From the NCBI GenBank assembly GCA_009841225.1, contig VXMF01000009.1, forward strand, positions 124,001 through 188,000: a DNA stretch of 64,000 nt, in the 5' to 3' direction. The translations under genes were made by a program, and so were the position numbers. Below are positions 1 to 8,077 of this stretch, in pieces. Below the pieces are notes generated by a model. The model searched no databases, was not told the DNA's origin, and saw only the letters and a program-made list of their open reading frames with translations. Source of the stretch: Terriglobia bacterium. Lineage in GTDB: Bacteria > Acidobacteriota > Terriglobia > Bryobacterales > UBA6623. The first letter of the stretch is position 1. The number at the start of each line of letters is the position of its first letter.

Positions 1-1016
1 CCGAATCCGAGCGCTGCTGAGCTTTCCGGCTCGAACTGGAAGGAGCGGTCGTTGAGCTGCAGCTTTTCCAAGGCGTCGCGCAACACGTCGTGCTGGTGGG
101 ATTCGACCGGGTACAGCCCCGCGAACACCATCGGCTTGGATTCTTCGAAGCCAGGCAGAGGCTCGTCCGGCAGGTTGCGCTCATCGCAGATCGTATCCCC
201 GATGTGGGTCTCTGTAACGTTCTTGATGTTGGCCACCACCCAGCCGACCTCGCCAGCCCAGAGCGTCTGGCAGGCAACCGGCTTCGGCGTGCGGAAGCCA
301 AGCTCTTCGACATCGTATGTCCGCCCAGTCGACCACAAACGGATCTTCATGCCCTTCGAGAGCGAGCCATCCACCACGCGCACCAGCATCACGACCCCGC
401 GGTAAGAGTCGTACCAAGAGTCGAACAACAGGGCGCGCAACGGCGCCGCCGGCCGCGAGCGCGGGGGCGGCACGCGCCTGACAACAGCCTCGAGCACACC
501 CTCCACCCCGAGCCCAGTCTTGGCGCTGATCCGAAGCGCGTCGTGCGCTTCCAAGCCGATCGTGCTCTCGATCTCGTCCTGAACGCGGTCCGGCTCCGCG
601 GCCGGCAGGTCGATCTTGTTCAGCACAGGCACGATCTCCAGATCGTGCTCCAGCGCGAGATAAGCGTTCGCCATCGTCTGCGCCTCTACGCCCTGCGCGG
701 CGTCCACTACCAACAGGGCGCCCTCGCAGGCGGCTAGACTCCGCGACACCTCGTAGGCGAAATCGACGTGGCCCGGCGTGTCGATAAGATTGAGCTGGTA
801 AGTCTCGCCGTCAAGCGCTTGGTAGGCGATCCGGACCGCTTGGGCCTTGATCGTGATGCCGCGCTCGCGCTCGAGATCCATCGAATCCAGCACTTGCTCC
901 TGCATCTCCCGGCTGCTGAGCGCACCGGTGGACTCGAGCAGGCGATCCGCCAGCGTCGACTTGCCGTGGTCGATGTGGGCGATGATCGAGAAGTTGCGGA
1001 TCAAGGAGAGGTCCAT
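1..1016 (-). CDS. lepA: Elongation factor 4 (LepA), N-terminal 338 residues, cut by window edge
   Basis: LepA is a ribosome-associated translational GTPase that back-translocates or remodels stalled ribosomes at the cytoplasmic membrane. The first residues read [20 protein letters not shown], with the G1 loop AHIDHGKS, the G3 motif DTPGH and the G4 motif NKID all visible in order. Domain II follows, and the frame leaves the window at a LepA-typical stretch around [11 protein letters not shown]. About 260 C-terminal residues lie outside the window. The ATG at 1016 is chosen because the family begins just before this motif. The gene lies 241 nt downstream of mfd on the same strand. On the minus strand a TACAAT hexamer (1077-1082) could be its -10 element, but no convincing -35 lies at normal spacing. 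Confidence 0.96.
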   Translation of the reverse strand, partial: MDLSLIRNFSIIAHIDHGKSTLADRLLESTGALSSREMQEQVLDSMDLERERGITIKAQAVRIAYQALDGETYQLNLIDTPGHVDFAYEVSRSLAACEGALLVVDAAQGVEAQTMANAYLALEHDLEIVPVLNKIDLPAAEPDRVQDEIESTIGLEAHDALRISAKTGLGVEGVLEAVVRRVPPPRSRPAAPLRALLFDSWYDSYRGVVMLVRVVDGSLSKGMKIRLWSTGRTYDVEELGFRTPKPVACQTLWAGEVGWVVANIKNVTETHIGDTICDERNLPDEPLPGFEESKPMVFAGLYPVESHQHDVLRDALEKLQLNDRSFQFEPESSAALGF

Positions 1017-1182
1017 GCGGCTATGGAAGGCTCGCCCGGCGGCAAGTCCGGCCGCCGAGCACTCTCCCCTGCTCCAATTGTAGCTATCCGCCTGCGGTGC
1101 AAGCGGTCCGCGACGTGTCGCTAGGTGCCCCGGCGGCCCTGGAGGCAGGCCGAACTACAGGTCTGTAACGGTTTGGCGACAA

Positions 1183-1210
1183 GATCGGGGCGAGCGATTG
1201 AACCCCGACC
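1183..1210 (-). terminator. Possible terminator hairpin after mfd
   Basis: Read on the minus strand, an 8-bp stem with one G-U pair (GGTCGGGG with CCCCGATC) closes a 12-nt loop about 50 nt past the mfd stop codon. The following bases begin TTGTC, so there is no real U-tract. If it works, it separates mfd from lepA. Confidence 0.3.
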
Positions 1211-1257
1211 AGACGCATGTGCCCGCAGCCATTGCGCACCCGGCCAAGCGCGTGGGT

Positions 1258-4200
1258 CTAATTCGACTCGTGGGAAGCGATGTCTTCCAAGAGGCGCCGA
1301 GCGCGGCTGAACGTGTCGGTGCCGCCACCTTCGAATCCCGGCCATTCAAGCGTTCCATCCGGCTCGAAGCGGACACTCTTCGTGGCAGCCACGATGCGCA
1401 TCAGACGCTCCGCGCTGACCTTGGAGTCCTCTCGCAGCTTGATGACCAAGCGGTCACCGTGCCGCTCGATCAACGGGATACGCATAGCTTCCGCCCGGTG
1501 CTTGAGCAAGGCATGCGCCAACAGGTTATCGACTGCAGGCGGAAGCGGGCCATAGCGGTCTCGCAGTTCCGCCACGGCACGATCGCGATCGGCGTCGTCC
1601 CGCACCGCGGCAAGCCGCTTGTACAGCTGCAGCCGCTGTGTCTCTTCCGGCACGTAGCTGGCTGGGATGTGAAAGTCCAGGCGCAGCTTGACCTGGGTCC
1701 GAACTACGTCTTCAACCCGCTCGCCCCGCAGCTTGCGCACGGCCTCTTCGAGCAACTGCGTGTAAGTTTCGAAACCAACCGCCGCGACCTGGCCGCTCTG
1801 CTCCCCCCCGAGCAAGTTGCCGGCCCCCCGCAACTCTAGGTCGAGCGCGGCCATCTTGAAGCCTGCGCCCAGCTCGCTGAACTCCCGCAGGGCGGCCAGC
1901 CGCTTGCGGGCAACGTCGCTCAGTTCGCGCTCCGGCGGCACTAACAAGTACGCGTACGCACGCCGATTGGAGCGCCCCACGCGCCCGCGCAGCTGGTACA
2001 GCTCTGACAGCCCATAGAGATCTGCCCGGTCGACGACGATCGTGTTGGCCAGCGGAATGTCCAATCCATTCTCGACAATGGTCGTGGCCACCAGCACGTC
2101 GAAATCGTGGCGCATGAAGCCGAGCATGACTCGTTCGAGCTCGCGCTCGGCCATCTGGCCGTGCCCGACCCGAAAGCGCACGTCGGGAAGCGCAGCTGCC
2201 AGCCGGTCGGCCCTGGCTTGGATTGACTCCACGCGATTGTGGAGGAAATAGACCTGACCGCCGCGCCGGACCTCCCGCTGAATCGCAGTCGTCACCATGC
2301 GCTCGTCGTACTTGGACACGACCGTCTGGATCGCCAGGCGGTCCTGCGGCGGTGTCTTGATCACGGACACGTCGCGCAGGCCCATCAGCGACATGTAGAG
2401 CGTGCGCGGGATCGGAGTCGCCGTCATGGCCAGCACGTCGACGCTTTGACGAACCTGCTTGAGACGTTCCTTGTGGCGAACTCCGAAGCGCTGCTCCTCG
2501 TCAATGACGAGCAAGCCGAGGTCGCGGAACTCGACATCTTTGGACAGCAGCCGGTGCGTGCCGATGACGATGTCCACCGTGCCCTCGCGCAGGCGCCGAA
2601 TCGTCGACCGAATCTCCTTCGGTGTGCGAAACCGCGAGAGCATGTCAATCTCGACCGGGAACGCCGCGAAACGCTGTCGGAACGTCTCCAGGTGCTGGTA
2701 CGCCAGCACCGTGGTCGGCACCAGCACCGCGACCTGCTTGTCATCGCCCAACGCCTTGAACGCGGCCCGCATTGCCACCTCGGTCTTGCCGAAGCCCACG
2801 TCGCCGCATACCAAGCGGTCCATGATGCGGCTCGATTCCATGTCGTGCTTGATCTCTTTAGTGGCCGTCAACTGGTCTTCCGTCGGCTCGAACAAGAAGG
2901 AGTCCTCAAACTCCCTCTGCCAATTGCTGTCGGGCGAATATGCGAAATCCCGGCCCAGCTCGCGCTTGGCGTATAGCTCTAGCAGGTCATCAGCCATGTC
3001 GAGCAGGCGCGCCTTGACGCGCCGCTTGGTCTTCTCCCAGGTCTGGCCGCCCAGACGATCCAGCTGGGGCTTCGGACCTCCCGCTCCGTGATACTTGTGG
3101 ACCAAGTCCAAGCGCGTGAGCGGTACGTACAAGCGCGCCCCCTGGGCGTATTCGAGCAGCAGAAAATCTTCACTCCGGCCACCCGCCTCGACCTGCTGGA
3201 CGCCCAGGTACTGTCCCACGCCGTGCTGTGCGTGAACCACGGGGTCCCCCGCGCGCAAGTCCTCCAAGTCCGTGAGGAAGGCCGCGCTTGCGGCCTTGCG
3301 CGGGCCCGGCCGCGGAAGGCTCTCGGTGCTTCCAAAGACATCTTGGGTGCCGTAGATCGAAAGCCCCGATTCTGGCAGCAGGCAGCCGTGCGGGATCGAC
3401 GCCTTGACGATGATCGCCGACGCCACGTCGTCCGAGATGCCGGCCTTTTCCTCGAGTTGTCGGCTGAGACCCTCCGGCCGCTCCCGCAGCACGAGCTGGA
3501 AGGGCACCTCGTGCTCGCCGAACAGGTCGGCGAGACGCTCGAGGTCGCCGAGGGACGAAGCCGCCACCAGCACGCTGGAACGTTCCGCTATCTGGCCCCG
3601 GATCTCCTGCAGGCAATGGCCGATGTCGCCCTCAAAGCGCGGGACGGGCCGCGAGCGAACGTGCCAGGCCGCTTCCGCTTGGCCGAAAATCTCCGAACCT
3701 AGGTCCAGATCGTTCAGAACGACGAGCTTCCGCTGCCGTGCGGCATCCCGGAAGCCCTCGAATCCGAAGTAGTACGCGTCCGCGGGTTGCGCCTCCTCCG
3801 CGGGTTGCGCCTCCGCCGCGCGAGCCTCGTCCAAGCGCTCCCACAAAGCATCCGCTTCGCGCTCCAACGCTTGGGGCTGGTACGCGAGGACAGCGGCTCC
3901 GGGAAGCAGATCAAGCAATGAGGCCGACCGCCACTGCGGGCCGATCGCGCTGAATTCCCATCCGGGCGGCAACAAGCCCAGCCCGGAGCCGCCGGCAGGG
4001 TACTCCTGCATGGGAAGGACGTCGACCAGGTCGCGTGGTCGGATCGACTGCTGCGTGCGCGGGTCGAACTCGCGGAGCGACTCCACAGTGTCGCCAAGGA
4101 GCTGGAGCCTGCACGGATAGTCGGAGCCGGGGACGAACAAGTCGACGATGCCGCCCCGAACGGCGAACTGCCCAACCATCTCAACCGGCTCGTGCCGGCT

Positions 4201-4725
4201 GTAGCCGACCTCTGCTAACCGCTGGACAAGCTTCTCCAGAGGCCATTCCCCTCCGACCCGCACTTGCCAGGCCAGGCGACGGTACGAGTCGGGCGGGGCC
4301 ACCCGTTGCATCGCGGCGGCGATCGGCACGACAAGGATCGACACCCGCCGCTGGGCCATGCGCCACAACGCGATCGCACGGCTCTGCGCGATGTCAGGAT
4401 GTGGCGAGAGCCCGTCAAACGGGGTCACGTCATGGGCCGGCAACAAGCACGGGGCGAAGTCGCTCTCGTCGGCCCCGACCATCTCGAACCAGGCCGTGAT
4501 CGCCTCGTGCAAGGACTCGGCGTCCGCCTGGCTGCCGGTGACGACGAGCAGCGGCCGCCCGGCCTGCAGGCGCAAGACAACGGCATGGGCGGCGCAGGCG
4601 ACCTGGGACAGGCCCGAGATCTGCTGCAGGCAAGCTCCCCGCCGGCGCAGCGCCGCGACCACCTCCCGGACAGCCTGGTGCTGCCCCAGTCGTGCGAATC
4701 GGTCGCGCAGGCCGCGGGGTGTCAA
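1258..4725 (-). CDS. mfd: Transcription-repair coupling factor Mfd
   Basis: Mfd is an ATP-dependent DNA translocase that removes RNA polymerase stalled at lesions and recruits UvrA. At 1155 residues it is full length. A UvrB-like N-terminal module is followed by the RNA-polymerase-interacting region near residue 500 (VQHGVGQYLG), then the RecG-like motor with Walker A GDVGFGKTE near residue 642, DEEQRFGVRHKE near 742 and motif VI QLRGRVGRS. The C-terminal TRCF domain closes the protein. The apparent start is TTG at 4725, overlapping the TGA of the upstream rfaE2-like gene, so the two are probably translationally coupled; no Shine-Dalgarno is seen there. An 18-bp tandem duplication lies in the N-terminal half. 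Confidence 0.97.
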   Translation of the reverse strand: MTPRGLRDRFARLGQHQAVREVVAALRRRGACLQQISGLSQVACAAHAVVLRLQAGRPLLVVTGSQADAESLHEAITAWFEMVGADESDFAPCLLPAHDVTPFDGLSPHPDIAQSRAIALWRMAQRRVSILVVPIAAAMQRVAPPDSYRRLAWQVRVGGEWPLEKLVQRLAEVGYSRHEPVEMVGQFAVRGGIVDLFVPGSDYPCRLQLLGDTVESLREFDPRTQQSIRPRDLVDVLPMQEYPAGGSGLGLLPPGWEFSAIGPQWRSASLLDLLPGAAVLAYQPQALEREADALWERLDEARAAEAQPAEEAQPADAYYFGFEGFRDAARQRKLVVLNDLDLGSEIFGQAEAAWHVRSRPVPRFEGDIGHCLQEIRGQIAERSSVLVAASSLGDLERLADLFGEHEVPFQLVLRERPEGLSRQLEEKAGISDDVASAIIVKASIPHGCLLPESGLSIYGTQDVFGSTESLPRPGPRKAASAAFLTDLEDLRAGDPVVHAQHGVGQYLGVQQVEAGGRSEDFLLLEYAQGARLYVPLTRLDLVHKYHGAGGPKPQLDRLGGQTWEKTKRRVKARLLDMADDLLELYAKRELGRDFAYSPDSNWQREFEDSFLFEPTEDQLTATKEIKHDMESSRIMDRLVCGDVGFGKTEVAMRAAFKALGDDKQVAVLVPTTVLAYQHLETFRQRFAAFPVEIDMLSRFRTPKEIRSTIRRLREGTVDIVIGTHRLLSKDVEFRDLGLLVIDEEQRFGVRHKERLKQVRQSVDVLAMTATPIPRTLYMSLMGLRDVSVIKTPPQDRLAIQTVVSKYDERMVTTAIQREVRRGGQVYFLHNRVESIQARADRLAAALPDVRFRVGHGQMAERELERVMLGFMRHDFDVLVATTIVENGLDIPLANTIVVDRADLYGLSELYQLRGRVGRSNRRAYAYLLVPPERELSDVARKRLAALREFSELGAGFKMAALDLELRGAGNLLGGEQSGQVAAVGFETYTQLLEEAVRKLRGERVEDVVRTQVKLRLDFHIPASYVPEETQRLQLYKRLAAVRDDADRDRAVAELRDRYGPLPPAVDNLLAHALLKHRAEAMRIPLIERHGDRLVIKLREDSKVSAERLMRIVAATKSVRFEPDGTLEWPGFEGGGTDTFSRARRLLEDIASHESN
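3781..3816. repeat. 18-bp imperfect tandem duplication inside mfd
   Basis: Two adjacent 18-bp units (3781-3798 and 3799-3816) differ at one position. They keep the mfd frame and add an alanine/glutamate/glutamine/proline-rich repeat (AQPAEEAQPAD) in a linker of the UvrB-like N-terminal part. It looks like replication slippage tolerated in a non-conserved loop. Confidence 0.8.
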
Positions 4726-5198
4726 GTCGGGCGCATCCGGAGTATGTTGGCCACGAGATCAGTCGTCGAATACCCCGCCTCGACCGGAATCGCGAGCACC
4801 TGTCCGCCATGGCCCTCGACGATCTCTCGCCCGGCGATCCAGTGCGCCCAGTCCGCGCCCTTGACGAGCACATCCGGCAACAGCAGGCGTAGCAGCGCGT
4901 GCGGCGTCTCCTCGCCGAAGATCGTGACGGCATCGACGCAGGCGAATCCCGCCAGCGTGGCCGCGCGGTCCGCCTCCGACAGCACCGGCCGCGCCGCCCC
5001 TTTCAGGTCGCGCACGCTCCGGTCGGAGTTGATCGCCACGATCAACCGGTCGCCGTGCTCGCTGGCGCGCTCGAGCAGGCGCACGTGCCCAGGGTGCAGC
5101 AGGTCGAAACAGCCGTTGGTGAACACCACCCGCTCGCCGCTCGCCTTCCACTGCCGGCACAGCCGCACTGCGGCCTGCCGGTCCAGCACGACGCCCAT
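4722..5198 (-). CDS. rfaE2: D-glycero-beta-D-manno-heptose 1-phosphate adenylyltransferase (stand-alone RfaE domain II)
   Basis: This enzyme transfers AMP to heptose 1-phosphate in ADP-heptose synthesis for the LPS inner core. The 158-residue protein is only the nucleotidyltransferase half of HldE. It has the family signature TNGCFDLLHPGHVRLL near residue 27, the substrate loop LPDVLVKGADW near 108 and the tail YSTTDLVANI. The kinase half must be encoded elsewhere. The ATG at 5198 is preceded by the thpR stop 20 nt away, and the gene overlaps the mfd start. Together with kdsA and lolA it shows that this organism makes an LPS-type outer membrane. Confidence 0.93.
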   Translation of the reverse strand: MGVVLDRQAAVRLCRQWKASGERVVFTNGCFDLLHPGHVRLLERASEHGDRLIVAINSDRSVRDLKGAARPVLSEADRAATLAGFACVDAVTIFGEETPHALLRLLLPDVLVKGADWAHWIAGREIVEGHGGQVLAIPVEAGYSTTDLVANILRMRPT

Positions 5199-5217
5199 CC
5201 GGCCGGGCCCGCCTCGC

Positions 5218-5811
5218 CTAGGCCCTCACTGCCACGCGCGAAGCGTAGTCCTTCGAGACCGGCATCTGATAGGGAAACTCCTCGATCTTGCGGTGGATCG
5301 GGCCGCTCTCGGTCAGTGAACTCCCGTACAGCGAGAATGAGTCCGGCTCGATGGCTCCGAAGTCGCGGGTGGGCAATTCCTCGATTGCCTCGTGCATTTC
5401 GGTCAGGTCGCACTCGCCACGCAAGCGTCCCAGGGTCAGGTGGGGCACGTAGGGCCGCACCTCTGGTGCGATGCCCAGGCGCGACAGGCGCGAGTCGACG
5501 TTGCTGGCCAGTTGGCGCAGTGGCGGCGTGTTCTCGGCGATCACCCAAAAGACCCGCGGGCTGCGCGGGTACGGGAAGAAACCGAGCCCGGCCAGCGGCA
5601 CCTTCACCTTGGCCTGGATCCGCACGCGGCTGAGCGTGTCGACCACCTCGTCGAGGCGGTCCTCGTCCCACTCGCCTATATACTTCAGCGTCACGTGCAT
5701 GTTGCGCGGATGGACCCAATGGATGGGGGCCATCGGCGCGAGACGACGCACCAATTCCGTCAGGTTGGCGACAACCTTCGTGTTCAGGTCGAGTGCAACA
5801 AACAAGCGCAT
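5218..5811 (-). CDS. thpR: RNA 2',3'-cyclic phosphodiesterase (LigT/ThpR family)
   Basis: This is a 2H-phosphoesterase that opens 2',3'-cyclic phosphates on RNA; some members were described as 2'-5' RNA ligases. The two HxTx catalytic motifs are present: HVTLKYIGE near residue 39 and HLTLGR near residue 132. The start MRLFVALDL is typical of the family and the length of 197 residues is normal. It sits between a small secreted protein gene and rfaE2 on the same strand with short gaps, probably as a passenger in the operon headed by the GWxTD gene. Confidence 0.92.
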   Translation of the reverse strand: MRLFVALDLNTKVVANLTELVRRLAPMAPIHWVHPRNMHVTLKYIGEWDEDRLDEVVDTLSRVRIQAKVKVPLAGLGFFPYPRSPRVFWVIAENTPPLRQLASNVDSRLSRLGIAPEVRPYVPHLTLGRLRGECDLTEMHEAIEELPTRDFGAIEPDSFSLYGSSLTESGPIHRKIEEFPYQMPVSKDYASRVAVRA

Positions 5812-5848
5812 GCTTAGCTCCAGAGGCTACGGGGAAGCGGCCTGCCCC

Positions 5849-6265
5849 CTATTCCTTGTGGACTGAGATCTGGTCCGAAGGGGGCTTCAAGATGATGGTT
5901 TCGGTTTGCTCGGGCTCGGTAAGCGCGACTTCTGCGCCGTGCGTCCGAAATCCCTTGCTGATGACTTGGATCAAGATCGGCCCGCGTGGAAGCGGCGGCA
6001 CCGGCGTGCTGCCCTCGTTGCTCGTTTTCAGCTCGAGGGCGGGGCTCTTCCGCTTCAGCTTCTTCTGCTTTCCCTTCAGCTGGCGGACGATCACGCTGGC
6101 GCGGGGCACCGGGCGGCCCCGCTCGTCCCTGACTAGGATCCGCAGGGTCGTCCATTCCTTGGCGGCTTGCAGCAGCCCCGCTCCCGGCAGGGCCGCAGCC
6201 AAGGCTGCCAAGGCACCTCGCCGGCTCAGCGAGCGCGCGAGGACAGAGTTCCGGAGTACAGACAC
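5849..6265 (-). CDS. Small exported protein with Tat-like signal and carboxypeptidase-regulatory-like fold
   Basis: This 138-residue protein starts with GTG at 6265, only 5 nt after the stop of the upstream barrel gene. Its N-terminus has a twin-arginine-like motif (LSRRGAL) followed by a hydrophobic Ala/Leu stretch ending near residue 34, so export as a folded protein is possible. The remainder contains RILVRDERGRPVPRASVIV, which resembles the first strands of the CarboxypepD_reg/CNA-B fold, then a lysine-rich insert and a second beta-rich half. I do not recognise a specific function. Tight spacing suggests it works with the barrel and the GWxTD protein. Confidence 0.72.
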   Translation of the reverse strand: MSVLRNSVLARSLSRRGALAALAAALPGAGLLQAAKEWTTLRILVRDERGRPVPRASVIVRQLKGKQKKLKRKSPALELKTSNEGSTPVPPLPRGPILIQVISKGFRTHGAEVALTEPEQTETIILKPPSDQISVHKE

Positions 6266-6270
6266 GGCGA

Positions 6271-8070
6271 TCAGAATATGTAACTCAGCGCTCCGGAATA
6301 GGTCCGGATCGCCTGCAATAGGTTCAGCACCCGCCCGTCGGGAACCTGCAGCGGCACATAGCCGGTCTTGAGCAGGTTGCGGAAGTCGGCGCTGGCCTCG
6401 AACTTGCCCGGCATACCCGCGACGCTGGGCAGCGGCTGGCGAAAGACCAGATTCAGCCCTGGGGCCGAGCGCGAGGCGAAATCATTGAACGGGTCGGCCG
6501 GCAAGACGGATTCCCGGCTGGACCACTGGTAGGAGCCCGTCATCACGGTTCTCGCGCCGGGCAACTCGGCCGACACGGAGGCCACCAGCATGTGGGCGCC
6601 CTGCGCCTCCAACACCTGCCGCAGCTCGTCTGACACGGCCGAGCGCAGCTGCGCCCGCGTGGGCGCCAGCACGCCGCCATAGCCGTACCCCAGTGCTGCC
6701 TGCAGGCGGTCGCGGATCTTGCGCGAGTACGAGACGCGCACGCCCGGAGTGCTGTAGTTGCCGCCATTGAGCGTCGCCGCTGACGAGTACAGGTCCGGCA
6801 CGACCTCGCCCTCCCCGAACAAGCCTTCGGGCACCGCCGCCGAGATGGCCGCGTCGCGGATCGAGTCGCGGTACACGGCAGCCTCCACCATGTTGTCCCC
6901 GAAGGTCTCTCGATATGCCACCTCGACGTGCTCGGAGCGCTGCACGGTCGGGCGCCCCTGCACAACCGCCACGCGCGGGAACATGCCGAGCTGGCGCACA
7001 TTGCTGCGCAGCGCCGCATCCTGGCCGAGCCGCGTCGCGGTCGGCGGAGGCACGCCAGAGGCGTAGCTGAAGGCCAGCTCGCGCTTCTGACCCAGCTTGT
7101 AGACCGCCTTGCCGTACGGGCTGGCGAAGTGCAGCCGATTGACGAAATTTACCGACTCGAAAAGCACCCCGTACTCAACCCGCAGCGAATCGGTCAATTC
7201 CACCGAGTCGCCGAATTCCAGCGAGAAGGTTTCCAAGCGCGGGATCCCCTGGCCGTCGTGCTGGGATCCGAACAAGCCCCGCGTGGCCGCCGAGGAAGCC
7301 TGCAGCTGGCGCACGGTCAGCGCCACCTCGGGCTTGGCCAAGCCGATCTCCTTGGCGTAGGTGGTGCGAAACGCGGTCGACCCGCCAGAAATGTCAGGCC
7401 TGCCAGCCCCGCTGCTGCCGCTCACCGTCAGGTCGTGGCTGCCAAACAGCGACGTCGCCACGGCGAAGGCGCTGCCCAGGTCCTGCTGGGCGTGCAGGCC
7501 ATTCGAGCGATTGCCCTGTCCGGCACTGAGCTCTGCGTAGGCGTGGGTGTCCTCGAAGGGGCCTTCGAGCTTGCGCAGGAAGCGCTCGCGCTCGTCATGC
7601 TCGGCGGGCGCCATGCGCAACACGTTCCGCCGGGAATGCTTGGCGCGCAACACCCATTTCCAGCGCTCGGACATGTCTCGGACCTGGCTGCCGTAGGCCA
7701 GCTGCAGGCTGGCGAACACGCCGCGCAGCGAAACGTCCAAGAAGGTCCGCTCGCCAGGCTCCACCGCCAGCTCGGCTTGGCGCACGAGCGAGAAATTGGC
7801 CTGGCGCACCTCGATCGCATACACGCCGGGGAAAAGGTCAACGAACTGGAACCAGCCCCGATAGTCGCTCTCAATGGTCTGCACGACACGGCCGTCGGCC
7901 GCAAGCAGGCTGACCGCAGCGCCCATCTGGGCGGTGCCGCCCTCGTCGCGGACCAGCCCGGCGATGCTCCCACCCACCTGGGCCGCAGCGGGCAGGCACA
8001 GCAGCCAGACTGCCAGGAGCCCGGCTCCGGCGAGGCGCGCTAGACCGAGCTGACGCATGGTGACTGGCAA
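6271..8070 (-). CDS. Outer-membrane beta-barrel protein with N-terminal carboxypeptidase-like domain and no TonB plug
   Basis: The 599-residue protein has a signal peptide ending near AAAQV, then a CarboxypepD_reg-like domain (about residues 34-115, GSIAGLVRDEGGTAQMGAAV). The rest is rich in alternating beta strands and ends in GALSYIF, with the terminal Phe typical of outer-membrane barrels. A TonB plug domain, as present in the two Oar-like receptors of this window, is not recognisable, and the protein is about half their size. The start is TTG at 8070 with an upstream AGGA, or ATG at 8058. It follows the GWxTD gene by 7 nt and precedes the Tat-like gene by 5 nt, so all three are probably co-transcribed. 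Confidence 0.78.
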   Translation of the reverse strand: MPVTMRQLGLARLAGAGLLAVWLLCLPAAAQVGGSIAGLVRDEGGTAQMGAAVSLLAADGRVVQTIESDYRGWFQFVDLFPGVYAIEVRQANFSLVRQAELAVEPGERTFLDVSLRGVFASLQLAYGSQVRDMSERWKWVLRAKHSRRNVLRMAPAEHDERERFLRKLEGPFEDTHAYAELSAGQGNRSNGLHAQQDLGSAFAVATSLFGSHDLTVSGSSGAGRPDISGGSTAFRTTYAKEIGLAKPEVALTVRQLQASSAATRGLFGSQHDGQGIPRLETFSLEFGDSVELTDSLRVEYGVLFESVNFVNRLHFASPYGKAVYKLGQKRELAFSYASGVPPPTATRLGQDAALRSNVRQLGMFPRVAVVQGRPTVQRSEHVEVAYRETFGDNMVEAAVYRDSIRDAAISAAVPEGLFGEGEVVPDLYSSAATLNGGNYSTPGVRVSYSRKIRDRLQAALGYGYGGVLAPTRAQLRSAVSDELRQVLEAQGAHMLVASVSAELPGARTVMTGSYQWSSRESVLPADPFNDFASRSAPGLNLVFRQPLPSVAGMPGKFEASADFRNLLKTGYVPLQVPDGRVLNLLQAIRTYSGALSYIF

Positions 8071-8077
8071 GACGTCC

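Noticed and set aside
2239-2976. Long plus-strand open frame (245 codons) inside mfd
   Set aside because: It is antisense to a well-conserved gene. GC-rich coding DNA commonly leaves such frames open, and the translation shows no domain.
7000-8043. Plus-strand open frame of ~370 codons over the barrel gene
   Set aside because: It is an antisense shadow of the barrel protein; composition is His/Arg/Gln-rich without motifs.
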